Below, in pieces: positions 11,614 to 23,292 of a DNA stretch of 64,000 nucleotides. Location: assembly GCA_019916065.1 (NCBI GenBank), contig CM034238.1, positions 33,489,176 through 33,553,175 on the forward strand, in the 5' to 3' direction. Under the pieces are notes generated by a model, which was given only the letters and a program-made list of their open reading frames with translations, had not been told where the DNA came from and ran no database searches. A program made the position numbers and the translations under genes. Numbering within the stretch: position 1 is the stretch's first letter; each line of letters begins with the position of its first letter. The stretch is from Vitellaria paradoxa (lineage: Eukaryota; Streptophyta; Magnoliopsida; Ericales; Sapotaceae).

Positions 11614-12900
11614 TTTTCTTATTTCTTATTTAGACTGTACATTTATGATTATCAAATTTACAATCATGTCATTACATTTCATGTGCAGAGGGTTAAAAGC
11701 ACAAGTGAATCATTTTTGAATTTCTGTTTCTAATAGCAGAAGAAACATCAAGAAGAAAAGAAAAAGATCATTCTGAAGCACCCTTTGATTTAAAGGTGCA
11801 GACTGTATCATGTGAGTTGAAGCTCTTGCAGCCTTAGATGCTCAATGTAACATGCTAAGGCCAAGTTACATTGAAATATAATTTATCCGGTCACCAGAGA
11901 AGGGATTCATTTTTTTTACTGGTAAGCGTGCTCACAACTCCGCCTATGTTTTTTTTCATGGCCGGTCCCAAGCCCGGATAAAGGAGGAGGGTTGTGTTAG
12001 GTAGTCGACAGCCAGCGTAAAACTTTGTCGAATTTTTTTATGGATTTTCTGACACCTAATGAGATTTCGTGGGGGCGTTCCCTGCTTAGATTTATCGGAG
12101 GACATGCCCTTAAACAGATCTAATTGGCGTCGACAAATCCATATAGCCGACCCTACCTAGTGGGAAAATGCTTGGTTTGGTTTGGTTTGGTAAGCGTGCT
12201 CACGAAAAATTATGATCATGTTTCTGTTCAGCCATCTGATGCCATTATTAGGTTGGTAAAGTGCATGTCTTTGTATAGTCATAGACTGCTGGCAGTCTAA
12301 GAGCCATTTTGTTTAATTATCCTATACTTCTTCCAAAATAAACAAAGGCCACGACTAGATGCAGCCCGCCTTATTTCACCTCTTCTGGACCACAACCATG
12401 TACTGCCTTCTTGAGGACTTGGAACTTCTATTATTATTGAGTGTGCTGCGTCTAAGATAAATTTGTTACACCTGTGTGTGGCGTGATTTTGTATGGATAC
12501 AATGCCTTTCCTATGACTGCTCTAGAAACAAGTCCATGTGGCATGAACTCTGAATGCCTTGAAAGGAATTTGCTTCCCTCACTATGCATCAATTAATTTT
12601 CAGACGAGATGACAAATTCCCGATCTAACAATTGTTCTCTGATGTGACTATATACTCCTTTGTGGATCCTGAAGAACTTCCTCTTGATTCTGCTACCTTT
12701 GTAGATTTTTGCGAACTGCATTAAACTTATAGATGAACTGTTACCTTTGAACTCGTGGATAAATTGATATTGTTTTAGGACACTCGAGTTTCCTCTCACC
12801 TCAAAAATAATCTTGCGACCTGCTGGCTGCGCTACTTTTCCTAGGATTGTTGGATCGAATCTCCTTTGCTTATTTCAGAACTGATTTGGTTAATGTATTT
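11614..12900 (+). other. ATG2 3' flank: probable 3' UTR or introns
   Basis: There is no clear coding sequence. A possible acceptor, TTCTAATAG, lies at about 11739-11741, followed by purine-rich sequence (CAGAAGAAACATCAAGAAG). The RTE-derived insertion lies inside this stretch. Confidence 0.5.
11920..12203 (+). mobile_element. Short RTE-type non-LTR retroelement derivative with 16-bp target duplication
   Basis: TGGTAAGCGTGCTCAC occurs on both sides (11920-11935 and 12188-12203). The 252-bp insert ends with TGGCGTCGACAAATCC and CATATAGCCGACCC and a (TTTGG)n tail, the same 3' end as the LINE at 39920-40265. Its left part (GCCGGTCCCAAGCCCGG) resembles internal sequence of plant RTE elements. It looks like an internally deleted or chimeric copy moved by an RTE LINE. 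Confidence 0.85.
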
Positions 12901-12912
12901 TTATATTTTCAG

Positions 12913-13118
12913 GTGTACAACGTGTGAAACCATTAAAACAGATTCTTTCTTTGTTGGAAGAGAAGGGTGAAACCATTAAAAGAGATTCTTTCTTTGTTGG
13001 AAGAGAAGGTGACTGTCCTGTGGAAAATGTAAATACAAGGTCGTGTTCATACGGTTTTGCTGCAATGCCGAGACTTGTAACTATAAACATCCCGTCTCGG
13101 CTTTGGATTCTTGTATAA
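12913..13118 (+). other. Exon-like stretch in ATG2 3' flank with 43-bp tandem duplication
   Basis: The stretch follows an acceptor-like TATTTTCAG at 12904-12912. It can be read from a Met at 12924 to TAA at 13118 (MKPLKQILSLLEEKGETIKR). Two 43-bp copies start GTGAAACCATTAAAA at 12924 and 12967. I do not recognise the peptide. It may be a 3' UTR exon of ATG2 or an alternative C-terminus. T-rich sequence and the end of similarity to genes follow. Confidence 0.35.
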
Positions 13119-13471
13119 TGACACGATTGTCTTATTCTTTAATTGTATGGCTTGCAATCTTGTTTGTTGTACATAGCACATTGTATCTCATTCAATTAAC
13201 ATGTGAATAATTTTTCCTGTGTTGTTGTAATTGATGAAATCTCATATGATTAATGTCTCGTCTTTCTTCTGAAATGACCAAGCTTGGCTTTTAAGTTTTT
13301 GTGTTGCGTTTGAGAAGTTTGATTATTTTACACAGATTAAGTTTATCACGCTGGGTTTGAAATTGAACGAGTTATGAATTATGTTGAAATTCAGATCTCA
13401 TAAAAAAGTTTATTTTAAACTAGATTTTAGCTATTTGAACACATATTGAGCTTGAGTTGCTTTTTGGTTTA

Positions 13472-13617
13472 GAGTGTGTTTGGAGTGGCAAAAAATGAAA
13501 TAAAATGAGATAAAGTAAGATAAATTGTGGGTTCGTAATTTATGTAGTGAGATAAATAAAGAATAATTTTTAGAATTTTTTTATCGTTTTCTAGAGTTTT
13601 TGTCACCTAAATGGAGC
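13472..13617. mobile_element. MITE-like element, GTGTTTGGAGT family
   Basis: It starts GTGTGTTTGGAGTGGCAAAA and shares the order AATAAAATGAGATAAAG, TTCGTAATTTATGTAGTGAG and a closing short inverted end with copies near 14555, 17097 and 21612. It has no coding capacity. Confidence 0.5.
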
Positions 13618-13906
13618 CTTTGTAGCCTATGCTAGTCTTTTACACTTCATTTGGAATAATAAATTTGATGTGATTTGATTTTATTTGATGAGAACATTTA
13701 TCAATTCTTTGAAATTAAAATAAGATTTTATTTCATAACTTACATTTTGGAATTTCTATATCATTTAAAATTTAAGATTACATTTGTATCATTGGTGGAA
13801 TTTGGTATATTTTAACCAAGCCTTTCGCATAAGTTTGCGGTGCGCTTGTATGATCTGGAGCGGCTTACTTGTTTTAGGAGAAACAAATACAAAGGGTATG
13901 CCGATC

Positions 13907-14015
13907 AATAAGATTGATGAAATTGTAATTAATGCAACAACAGTCAATTGGAAATACCCGTTTAATAAGATTGATGAAATAACAATTAATGCAAAAACAG
14001 TCAATTGGGAAGCAA
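13907..14015. repeat. 57-bp tandem duplication
   Basis: Two copies of AATAAGATTGATGAAAT...CAGTCAATTGG start at 13907 and 13964. An open frame crosses it but is not recognisable as a gene. Confidence 0.85.
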
Positions 14016-14774
14016 TAGTCATGCTTTTAAATCCCAACTAGGCAATTGTATACTTCGGCCCGCATTGAATGTCAGACCACTCATTGAATAAAAAAGTACA
14101 TTGAATCTCAAATTAGTAAAATTTGATAGAAATTTATTCTTTTCTTAAGTCATTTAAATTAGTGGATAAATTTATCTTTATTTATTTTATTCATCATATT
14201 TTTTATTTTCTATTAATATGGTTAAATTTAGTATTTTTCTTAAATGAATTATTCAATTCAATTCTTAAATTTAAACATATATTTTAAATACAAAATTTTA
14301 TGTATTAAATCAAATTAATTCATTATTTTAAACTCAAATTAATTTCAAGATGAAAATATTTTCTAACGGAGCGTAAGAGACAGTTTTTAAAAAAAAAATA
14401 AATTATAATTTTTAATCTATACATGAGAAACGACACACACTCATGTGCAGTGTATATGAATGAGGTAAAAAATACGTACAACAGTTACTTATTTATACGT
14501 GGCAGTCTTTACTGTTCATTACAGCTGTGGATTGTGTTTTAAATAATTAAATTAAGAGAACGTTTCGAATGACAAAAAATAAGATAAAGTGAGATAATTT
14601 AAAATAATTTGTAAGTTTATAATTCGTACAGTGAAATAAAAAGTAAATAATTTTTAAAAATTTTTAACATTTTTAGTGCGTTAAATATACCTTGAAATTT
14701 CCAAAGGCATTAATCAGTAAAGAAGGTACAAAGTTAAGTGTCCCATAAGTATTACCGGGCTTCCACTATTTTTT

Positions 14775-14808
<34 letters not shown>

Positions 14809-15522
14809 GTAAATTCCTGATCACCATTCTTGCGCGCATTACCTATGTTTCTCTCTATTTTTAAACATTATTATTGATATATTTATATCTTTTAATTGTT
14901 TAATATAGTTTATAACAATATAAACAAATTAATATTTTTTCTTTTGAGAGGTTTAAATATTTTTTTAGAGAATTAAATTAAAACGAATGAAAAATTGTGA
15001 GAGTAAATTGTTAGTAATTGTTATTATTGTTATTATTATTATTAAAGTTCAAAAATTAGCAATTACCCTTTTAATATTTGTTATCAATTAATTTTTTACA
15101 GCGCACCAGTGGCATCTCGGCAAATGAGAAGCTCAAGTTGACAGAGAAAAACAGAAGGTGAATATATGCTGATTAACTATTACATGAAATCTTCAACGGC
15201 AAAACATTTGTGGACAGCACATTAACGAGTTGCATTATCTGCCAAAAATGGCCATGCCTTTTCATTACTTAGGACCTGAGCAATCCATCAATTAGGACCT
15301 GAGCAAAAGAAACCAAAAAAAACTTTTAATAGACCTAACTAGTGCTCCATCAAGCTATATAAATTGCAACGGGAGATGTGCACGGGGCAGCTGGATCTAG
15401 GTTTATATTATTATAATCAAAATTTGCTTTAATTTTTGTTAGATCCTTACTTTTTAAACCATAACTAGACATGATTAAATTAGGGTGCTTCCGGATTCAT
15501 ATATGGCTGCATGAATATTAAA

Positions 15523-15901
15523 TTATGAGTTCGTTTGGAACCCAAAAAGTTACATTTTGTAACTTTTAGACTTTTGGTGTGTTTGGTAAAATTATAAATT
15601 TTTTCACTTTTTTATTTTGCTACAGTAAAAAAATAAAATAACAAATTTTACCAAACACACACAAATTGTTACTTTTTTGCTCCGCTACAGTAAAAAACTT
15701 ACTAAATGCACAAAAAATTATAACTTTTTTGCTTTACTACAATAAAAAGTTTACCAAACACCTAAAAGTTGTAAAAAAATATTAAAAATTACATTTTGTT
15801 TCTCCAAACACACAAAAAAACGTAACTAAAAAAACACACACAAAAAAACTACCAAAAATTTTACTTTTTTGCTAGTTTTTAATCCTCCAAATAAGCTCTT
15901 A
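15523..15901. mobile_element. MITE-like element with TTA flanks
   Basis: The ends GAGTTCGTTTGGA and TCCAAATAAGCTC are imperfect inverted repeats, and TTA lies outside each end (15523-15525 and 15899-15901). The interior holds internal inverted repeats of TTTACCAAACACAC type. TTA duplication suggests the PIF/Harbinger group; this is inference. Confidence 0.5.
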
Positions 15902-16101
15902 ATCCAATGTGACCGAATCAGTTTGTTTTCATAACATATTGGTCCTTTTATGCAGAAGCAAGCCATCGAGATCAGATTAATTCAGTTCAGTTTAAACTAA
16001 AAAAAAGATCTGTCAATTGGAGAATCAAACCGAAGTGATGAATTAATAATTTTTACAAAAAAAGCTAAATGACCCTCGTACCATAGCCGAACCAATCTGA
16101 C

Positions 16102-16563
16102 TCAATTTACCGAACTTTGGGGTGTTTCGTGCACCCGCCTTTCCTTGTTGGCGCACAAATCCTCACTCTTATCAGCTTTCTTAGGGGCAATCTGAGCCCT
16201 CTTCAGACCCAATCTCTCCTTCCACCAGCCAGCAGAACCACCTGCCTTTGGTGACCTTAGCATTAACTCATGTTCAACAAGGAGTTCCTCTCTTAGGGTG
16301 GTCGTCTTCTTGCAGCACTGTTCCTTCGCAGGCACCAACTGCCCCTTGAAAATAAGCTCATCTGCAGAGATCATGCCATAGCTGGAGACACAGAATTCAA
16401 AATCTGATGACGAGACAGGTGGTTCTCTGTAGCTATTTTCGTTCTTGGCGATCACCTTTTGGGCATCGGCAAAATCATTAGAGAAGGAGATTCTAGGGAA
16501 ATTATTATTACTGGAAGTGCTGTGGCTTTGCTGCTCATTGTTGAGCATGTTTAAGCATTCCAT
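16102..16563 (-). CDS. Small MAKR/DUF1645-like protein
   Basis: The gene encodes 153 residues without an intron. The central motif DFEFCVSSYGMISADELIFK (residues 54-73), followed by GQLVP, resembles the FEF...ADELFFKGQLLP core of plant membrane-associated kinase regulators and DUF1645 proteins. A basic Trp-containing stretch (WWKERLGLKRAQ) follows, and the N-terminus is Ser/Asn-rich. Such proteins are small, mostly disordered and often bind the plasma membrane or kinases. No signal peptide or membrane segment is seen. The start is chosen because it is the first Met in the frame and a TATA box lies about 80 bases upstream. The exact family is uncertain; that it is a real gene is more likely than its name. 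Confidence 0.6.
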   Translation of the reverse strand: MECLNMLNNEQQSHSTSSNNNFPRISFSNDFADAQKVIAKNENSYREPPVSSSDFEFCVSSYGMISADELIFKGQLVPAKEQCCKKTTTLREELLVEHELMLRSPKAGGSAGWWKERLGLKRAQIAPKKADKSEDLCANKERRVHETPQSSVN

Positions 16564-16642
16564 ATATAGGAGGAGTTCAACGCAACCTCCCAGCTTATTC
16601 CTTCTCTTTGGCTACTGTTCGATTTCTCAAGCTGTTGTCTTA

Positions 16643-16651
16643 CTATTTATA
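16643..16651 (-). promoter_or_regulatory. TATA box of the 16102-16563 gene
   Basis: TATAAATAG on the minus strand lies 80 bases upstream of the ATG, a normal plant promoter distance. Confidence 0.55.
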
Positions 16652-16709
16652 TTGTCACATTATCGTACATACTTCTATATAGCTCCTTTGGGGTGAAAAT
16701 AAATCAACT

Positions 16710-17035
16710 CGAGCCTGATTAATTAGTAAGTGTTTGAAGTATACTCCTTAAATTTAACGAGGTTAAAAAATTAGTTAAGATTCGGTTCATTTATCTTTTA
16801 AATTGAACTTAAGCGAACATTTTATTGAATTAATACTGAGTTAAATTCGAATAATTTAATATTTTACAATATATTTGTTGAGTACTAATTTATCGAGTCG
16901 AATTTTTATTAAATTCAATTGTATAACGAGTTTAAAATTATAGTTTAAATACAGTTAATTTATGTGTTGAGCTGTACTCAAATAAACTTAAATCAAATCA
17001 AACTCGAATGAGTTTTGACTAGCATAATTTTTTTT
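16710..17035. repeat. Degenerate 'GAGTTcGAact' repeat block
   Basis: The block is rich in AACTCGA, GAGTTTAA and GAACTTAAGCGAAC words. Similar blocks lie at 33280-33970 and 44740-45530. It is a dispersed non-coding plant repeat; the family is not identified. Confidence 0.4.
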
Positions 17036-17096
17036 TTTAACCCTAACAAGTTATAATATAAAATTAGAATAATTGGCACGGAGCATATGTATAATG

Positions 17097-17248
17097 AGTG
17101 TGTTTAGAGTTGTCTAAAATTATATAAAATTGTAAAAGTTAGTTTCTCGTATTTTGTGTAGTGAGTAGAGAATTTAAATTTTACAGTCTCATAATTCGTA
17201 TTTACAAATATTTGTAAAATTTTATATTTTTTTTATAACTCCAAATAT
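17097..17248. mobile_element. MITE-like element, GTGTTTGGAGT family
   Basis: It runs from GTGTGTTTAGAGTTG to ATAACTCCAAATA. Its interior shares AATTGTAAAAGT and TAATTCGTATTT with the copy at 21612-21778. Confidence 0.55.
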
Positions 17249-18677
17249 TGCTAACGTGAGGTCGATTTCAATAATTGATGCCGGCTAATATTTCTTTTTT
17301 AATTATTGTGTACGTAATATATACATACATATTCTCTCTTGAATGGGTCAAAGTTTGTCCATTTTCTAAGAAACAATAACTGAGACCAACAATCATCTCT
17401 ACTTTATTAACAGAAACCAAGAATCATCTCTACTTTGAAATTAATGGATGCAAATTCAAATGGATAAGGCACAGTACTGGAGCAAGTAAACAGTAAACAA
17501 TAAAACATTTTTCTTCTGAATTTAATTAAAATTGAGGACTCTTCAACAAGCTGAAATTAATTTTAGGAAAGGAAGCTTGTACCGGCTGCTTATACGTTGG
17601 ATTTACTACATCATCAACTGTATGACAAGGTAACACTATGAGAGTGTTTGGAAATAGGATTTATGGTGGGAAAAGTTAAGAAAGTAAAATAAAACAAAAA
17701 CTGTTAAATTTATTTATTTTATTTTTGTAGAGTTAGAAAAAACCAAAATTAATAGATATTTGTAAAAAAAAAAAAATTAACTTTTATTTAATTAATCATA
17801 AAAAGTGGGTAGATATAAATAATTTTCATTTCTCCTTGCATTTTTCCTCCACAAATTCAAATCTATATTATATAATGAATAGAAGGAATTGAAGAAAATA
17901 TTAAAAGCGCGATATTTTAATTTATTGTATTGTTAATCTCCGTTAAGTATATAGTCACGTCACCCACTAATGTATTATCACCTGACTCATTTTATCAATG
18001 ATATGTTAATGAATTTTTTTTAACATTACCCAAAAAAAAAAAAAAAACTAAAAACTTTACTTTTAATTTTTACAATTAAAATGCCAATTTTTGAATAAAA
18101 TTTGATCAAAAGTTCAAGAGATGAAAAATTAATGGAATTTTACTTTGTGATAGGGATTTTTTGCATTATTTTGTGCAATTGCCCAAAAGGCATAACTGAT
18201 ATTGGTCTATATCAATTGCCATTCTTTTAAAATAGAGTAAAAACGGTTTCAGATATTCTACATTTAACAGGACTTTATAATATTTTAACTAATTCTCCAT
18301 AATAATGGATGACCTAATGATTCTTTATATATATTTGAATAGTCACTATAGAAATTCCTTAAAATATATACAATTTTATACAGTATCTGAACCTCTTTTG
18401 ACTCCTCTCTCTCTCTCTTTCTACTTCAGAAAAGAAAATAAACTTAGGAACTGAACGGATGCCTAAGTTTAGACCTTGCCCTTATAAATTTTAAAGCAAT
18501 ACAAAAATGTTTTTGAACAACTTCACCATAACAGACGCACAAAAGTAGGTTCATGACTGTCAACAGCTCACTAAAGTTTTGTGAAAAAATACGTATACGA
18601 TATTGATTTCCCAACTCCAACGGCGACAGCTAAACTTCCCACGACTTCAAAACAGCTGGGCTTGGACTATAGGAAAC
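17249..18677. other. Intergenic AT-rich DNA, no gene seen
   Basis: It contains A-runs and a GTGTTTGGAAATAGG start near 17644 that may be another MITE edge. Nothing codes. Confidence 0.6.
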
Positions 18678-19227
18678 CATTGAATCAAGGGCGGAGCCAG
18701 AATTTTTGCTAAGAGGGCATCGAGCGTTCAAGAAAAAATAACAATCAACTTATTTTTCGATTAAGAGTAGGAGAAAAACGATGTTATTTTTAGAGAGAAA
18801 ATAAATTATTCTTGAGTATTAACTAGTGAATATATTTCTCACAGTTAATGGTTCAAGTACCTGAAATTTATTAGAGATATCTCTCGCTACAAAAAATATA
18901 ATTATTATTAATTTTTATTAGCTATAGAATTTATTGTGTTATATGCTAAATTTACTGATAGTATAAACAAAAATATGCAATAATGTATTAAAAGAATACA
19001 ATTTATTTTATAAAAAATACTAAGTTTGATTCTTTTAAACTTTTTATATATTAAAAAATTTTGAGTTAACTTTAAATTTTTAATAAAATCAAAATATTTT
19101 AATTTTTAATTAATTTAATTTTTAAATAAAATTAAAATAATAAAAAAGATATTTTTATAATTTTATCTTAAAAATTGAGGGGTCATTTGCCCCCCTTATC
19201 CCATGTAGCTCCGCCCGTGCATTGAAC
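18678..19227. mobile_element. hAT-type non-autonomous element with 8-bp target duplication
   Basis: The ends CAAGGGCGGAGC and GCTCCGCCCGTG are inverted repeats with one mismatch. They are flanked by CATTGAAT (18678-18685) and CATTGAAC (19220-19227), an 8-bp duplication with one change. CA...TG ends and an 8-bp duplication are hAT features. The interior is AT-rich without a transposase. Confidence 0.8.
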
Positions 19228-19417
19228 TAACCTCCAATTAATTAATAATCTTTTGTGGAAATCTATGAATTCCGCTGGGTTGCATAATTAGGGGGTCAAA
19301 GCAGAAAAGAAGGCCACTGTCACTCTTGTTTTTCTAAACTAAATTCGCATTCTTAAAGCAACAGTAACATTATCTAATTTTAGGCCAACTTTTATAATTA
19401 ATTAATGAATTCTGTAA

Positions 19418-19783
19418 CCTCAAAGGAGGGCCGTGTCTAGAAGTTTGGAGATCTTAGGCGAAACTTTTAGGGGGTCAAGTTATGTAATTCTTTATTTTAT
19501 TCTTTTAACTTTTTAAGTTGTATTTTATATTTAACTTTTAAATAAAAAATAAAATATTAAAATCAAGTAACTAACACAAATAAAAAATTATAAATAAACT
19601 AAAAATAAAACAAAACAAACAAAAAAAAAGTTATGCGATGGGGCATTGATATATAAGAATTTTATAAGTATTATCTTTATTTTTTTCTTTTTTTCCTCTT
19701 ATTTTAGACAATTCTAATCCAATATTCAATAGATATCTTTTTTCATGTTACTAAAAATAAAATTAATAAAATAACAATAATAC

Positions 19784-19816
<33 letters not shown>

Positions 19817-20085
19817 TAGAATGGTAAGAAATTCAAAAAAATTATACATCACGTCTAATAAGATAATTGTTAATTTAAAAAATCTTATTCGATATATATC
19901 ATATTAAGATAATTATTAATTTATAAATAGAGTTGTAAAAAGTTAAAGAGTCAGTATAAAATTTATAATTATTAATACATTTAATATTTTTATTAACAAT
20001 ATTTAAAAAATTAAGACCTTCTTTCTAAGTAAAGTTCTATGCGACGACCTCATTTGCTAGAGGTTGTCATGGCCCTGCCTCAAAA
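19418..20085. mobile_element. hAT-type non-autonomous element (GGGCCGTGTCTAG family)
   Basis: It starts GAGGGCCGTGTCTAGAAG and ends TTGTCATGGCCCTG, which inverts to CAGGGCCATGACAA. Flanks are CCTCAAAG (19418-19425) and CCTCAAAA (20078-20085). A related copy is at 38321-39076. No transposase is visible. Confidence 0.75.
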
Positions 20086-20183
20086 GAGTTCCATAATTAA
20101 CCACAATAACTGTTGCATAGCGAGTTATGAAACTTGAAGGTCCAAAGAATATAGAGAGAGTTCCAGACTAGCTAGAGGTCAAG

Positions 20184-20189
<6 letters not shown>

Positions 20190-20220
<31 letters not shown>

Positions 20221-20248
20221 TACATACAAATGTATGTATGTATGTATG
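20190..20248. repeat. (TA)n and (ATGT)n microsatellites
   Basis: There are about 28 bases of TA followed by five TATG units. Confidence 0.9.
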
Positions 20249-20249
20249 C

Positions 20250-21010
20250 ACACGCGATGAAGAACACCCATAAGTTTCAACATTAAAGACAATCATCACC
20301 AACAACCGTAGAGCTAGAATTTTTTTTTTATCCTGTGCTAGGCCTTGGTATTAAACTAGGCTATAATTGAGTATTAAATTAAATTGAAAATTTTTCTTAT
20401 CTTGGATTATGAGTTAGGTATTAAATCAGGTTACGATTTGGTATTAAATTGGATTATAAGTAATTAGGTTATAATATTATGTACTATTAAAGTTAAAAAA
20501 ATTTTGGATCAGAATTTTACTGGGATTACAGTCCACCCCAACTTATACACACCTTTGTCCACAATGACTAATCGAGGATTTGATAATTAGAGGATTTGGT
20601 TAAAATATTGTTAACTTGAGACTTTTAAAAATTATACATGTGTAAAATCAAATCTTTGAAATTGATATAAGATTGTAATCAACTTCTTATATCACTTGCA
20701 CTTGTCATACTTAGTACATTATTCATGCGAGCCGAGTCAAATGTAAAGGGATATATTATGATTCATCCTGCGAGATAAAATCAAACATTCCAAAATCACT
20801 TTGTATATTAAAATTTTGTGTTGGCCTCTCCATTTTATTGACAATTGATTTATGTTACATATTTTAACAAGTAAAAACCTTGTCAAGCTGCTACTTTTAA
20901 TTACATAATAATAATTTTTTTGATAAGTAAGTATTACATTTAAATTAATGGAATAAAATGTACAATGTCTTGAGAGTATACCTTTGTGTTACAAAAGAGT
21001 ATAGACAATT
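20250..21010. other. Intergenic AT-rich DNA, no gene seen
   Basis: GTATTAAATTA-type words are repeated at 20345-20460, but nothing codes. Confidence 0.6.
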
Positions 21011-21016
21011 ACATAT

Positions 21017-21184
21017 ATGAAATTAAGGTTGCGATTTTAATTTTGGGGTGTCACTTTTCGGGAAAGAAAATTCTACCCTATTATAAAAAATTTATATAAA
21101 AAATTCTAACATTTTGATCTGATTGATTTTTGTATAAACTTTCTTAGTGACACCTCAGAATTAAAACCACAACCTTAATTTCAT
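21017..21184. mobile_element. Foldback MITE with about 40-bp inverted ends
   Basis: The left arm ATGAAATTAAGGTTGCGATT (to GGTGTCAC) is matched by the inverse of the right arm (AGTGACACC to CCTTAATTTCAT) with only a few mismatches. The whole is 168 bp and cannot code. No clear target duplication is seen, so the superfamily is open. Confidence 0.7.
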
Positions 21185-21611
21185 GGGTAAAGCTTTTTTG
21201 GGGCACAATTTCTTAACTTCTTCTTTTTTCCTCCTCATCAAAAGAACTATTCACTGATGATTGGTTCTTCTAGCCCCATTATAGGACAGAAAACAACTTG
21301 TGGCAAATTAATGATGTCAAGTGCAACTAAGGCTAAACTGTACTGCCATTTTCATTTACAGAAAAGAATATCCATTTCCCCTAGGTTGTCTTTGGAGCAA
21401 AGATTTTTCGAGGAAAAATAAAAGATGGAGAGAAAGTAATGCAAAATAAAAAAAAAATGTTTTTCTTTATGATCTTATTGATATATATATATATTTTTGA
21501 TAAGTTTATTGATATAATTAAGAACATGAAATAAAATAAATAGATATTTACACAATTTATTTTTTATTTAACTAATTATAAAAAATATGTAATACACACA
21601 AATAACTTTGG

Positions 21612-21778
21612 ATGTGTTTGGAGTTGTATAAAAGTGTATAAAATAAAATAAAATTGTAAAAGTAAATATCTTGTAATTCGTGCAGTGAGTGAAAAATTTA
21701 AAATTTATTATTTCGTAATTCGTATTTGTAGAGTTTTGTAAAATTTTATTTTATTTAGGAGAACTCCAAACAGAGCCT
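21612..21778. mobile_element. MITE, GTGTTTGGAGTT family (best copy)
   Basis: GTGTTTGGAGTT at the left and AACTCCAAACAGAG at the right give a perfect 11-bp inverted end TGTTTGGAGTT. It is 167 bp long and non-coding, and related to the copies at 13472 and 17097. Confidence 0.65.
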
Positions 21779-22930
21779 CTATTTCCATCTGCAATTTTTT
21801 ACCCCCGCAAATTCCGACTTCAAGCACGCCCTAGGACTTATATATCCATGCATTTATTGATGCCATTTGTTTTGTTAAGTTCTTTCTACGATGTATCCCA
21901 AAAAGTCATGTTTAATTTTTTTAGTTTAAAAATTTTTAAATTTAATTCATCCTAAATTTTTAAAACCTAATCCATTTTAAGTTTAAACTCTTTCTTTAAC
22001 TTTTTGTTCAGATTAAATTTTTGTTCAGTTTAAACTCACTTTATCTTTAAATTCTTTATTCAATTGACGTAAATTTCAAATCCTGACTAACTAGAAATTC
22101 TAGCCGTGGAAGGAGAGCCTAGTTGGGTCTTCAACAGATATAGAATATTAATACCTCTCCTGGTTTTTTAACACTAGAACCCACAAATCAAGATATAGAA
22201 TATTAATGCCGATGGCAAAGTAAGGTGTTTTGAGTGAAGAACAATAAAAAAATTTTAAAATTCTCTCAAAAGTTGAGATCTTTAATTTCCAACTAAACAA
22301 AACCTTCCCCCACGATCTCTCTATTTTTTATGGGAGCATGTTCTTTTTAACAACTTTTTAATTAATGGAAAGCTAATTAATTTAGCAGCTGGCAACCTTT
22401 TGTCAACTAACAGGCAGACTGGTCCAGAACGTGAAAAGTTTGAAGGTAATAACTTTGGACTTTATGAAGCTAACCAATTTAAAACACAACCACCCCCTCC
22501 CCATAAAACCCAACCAACAAAAAAAAAAAAAAAAGTTTACTGGAAGAAATTGATATGTGCACAGACGACGCACCCCAACTAATTAAAGGTAAACATTCAT
22601 AGCGCAGGCGATTGATCTGGTTTAAGTTACGAGCTAGAACTGCTTGATATATTGTTCTGACTGAATGAAAATTCTCGAACAAGAGAACACTGAAAACCAC
22701 TACAAGAAGAGAGGAAATTATTTAAATATATATTTATTTGTACCATGCCCGCAGGCCACTTGATACTTAAATAGGAAAATAACTTAATAAAACAGATTCA
22801 CGAAAATAATGAAAAATAAATTAGTGTAAGTAGACTTTTGAAAAACTAATTAAGCAGATTTCATATGTTATTCGTTCTAATTGAACATGATCAAATTATC
22901 AAAATGATGTTGAATATCCGAATTAGGTTG
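21779..22930. other. Intergenic DNA, no gene seen
   Basis: Short open frames here are AT-rich and have no recognisable protein. Confidence 0.55.
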
Positions 22931-22934
22931 AATT

Positions 22935-23095
22935 ATTATTTCAACCGGTAAAATCTTGGGTTTGCTTTTCAATAGTCATTAGTTCGAGTCTTTTCAGCAT
23001 CACTAGAGGTTTACTTGATCGTTAATTTCAAAATTTCTAAAAATTAATCGAGATACGCACAAACTGGTTTGAACATATTAAAAAAAAAAAAAAAA
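22935..23095 (+). mobile_element. SINE-like tRNA-derived repeat with poly-A tail
   Basis: AGTTCGAGTC near 22981 fits a pol III B box. CGAGATACGCACAAACTGG near the 3' end resembles a common plant SINE ending, and an A-run of about 16 closes it at 23080-23095. The A box is weak and no clean target duplication was found. Confidence 0.5.
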
Positions 23096-23237
23096 CTATT
23101 ATAGTTCAGAGCACTTATTCTACATCATATCTTATTCTTATAATCCAGAACATCTTTTTTACATCACATACCACACATAAAAGAGTTGACCAAAAAAAAA
23201 AAAATGAGGTGAAGAATTTCAGATTTAGGCTTCATTA

Positions 23238-23244
<7 letters not shown>

Positions 23245-23289
<45 letters not shown>
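23245..23289. repeat. (TA)n microsatellite
   Basis: It is about 45 bases of pure TA. Confidence 0.95.

Positions 23290-23292
<3 letters not shown>

Larger units (their letters stand above)
13131..16101. other. Intergenic, AT-rich, with several MITE-like elements
   Basis: I see no gene. MITE-like pieces at 13472-13617, 14555-14690 and 15526-15898 are listed where clear. There is also a 57-bp duplication at 13907-14015 and an (AAT)n run at about 14776-14807. Confidence 0.6.
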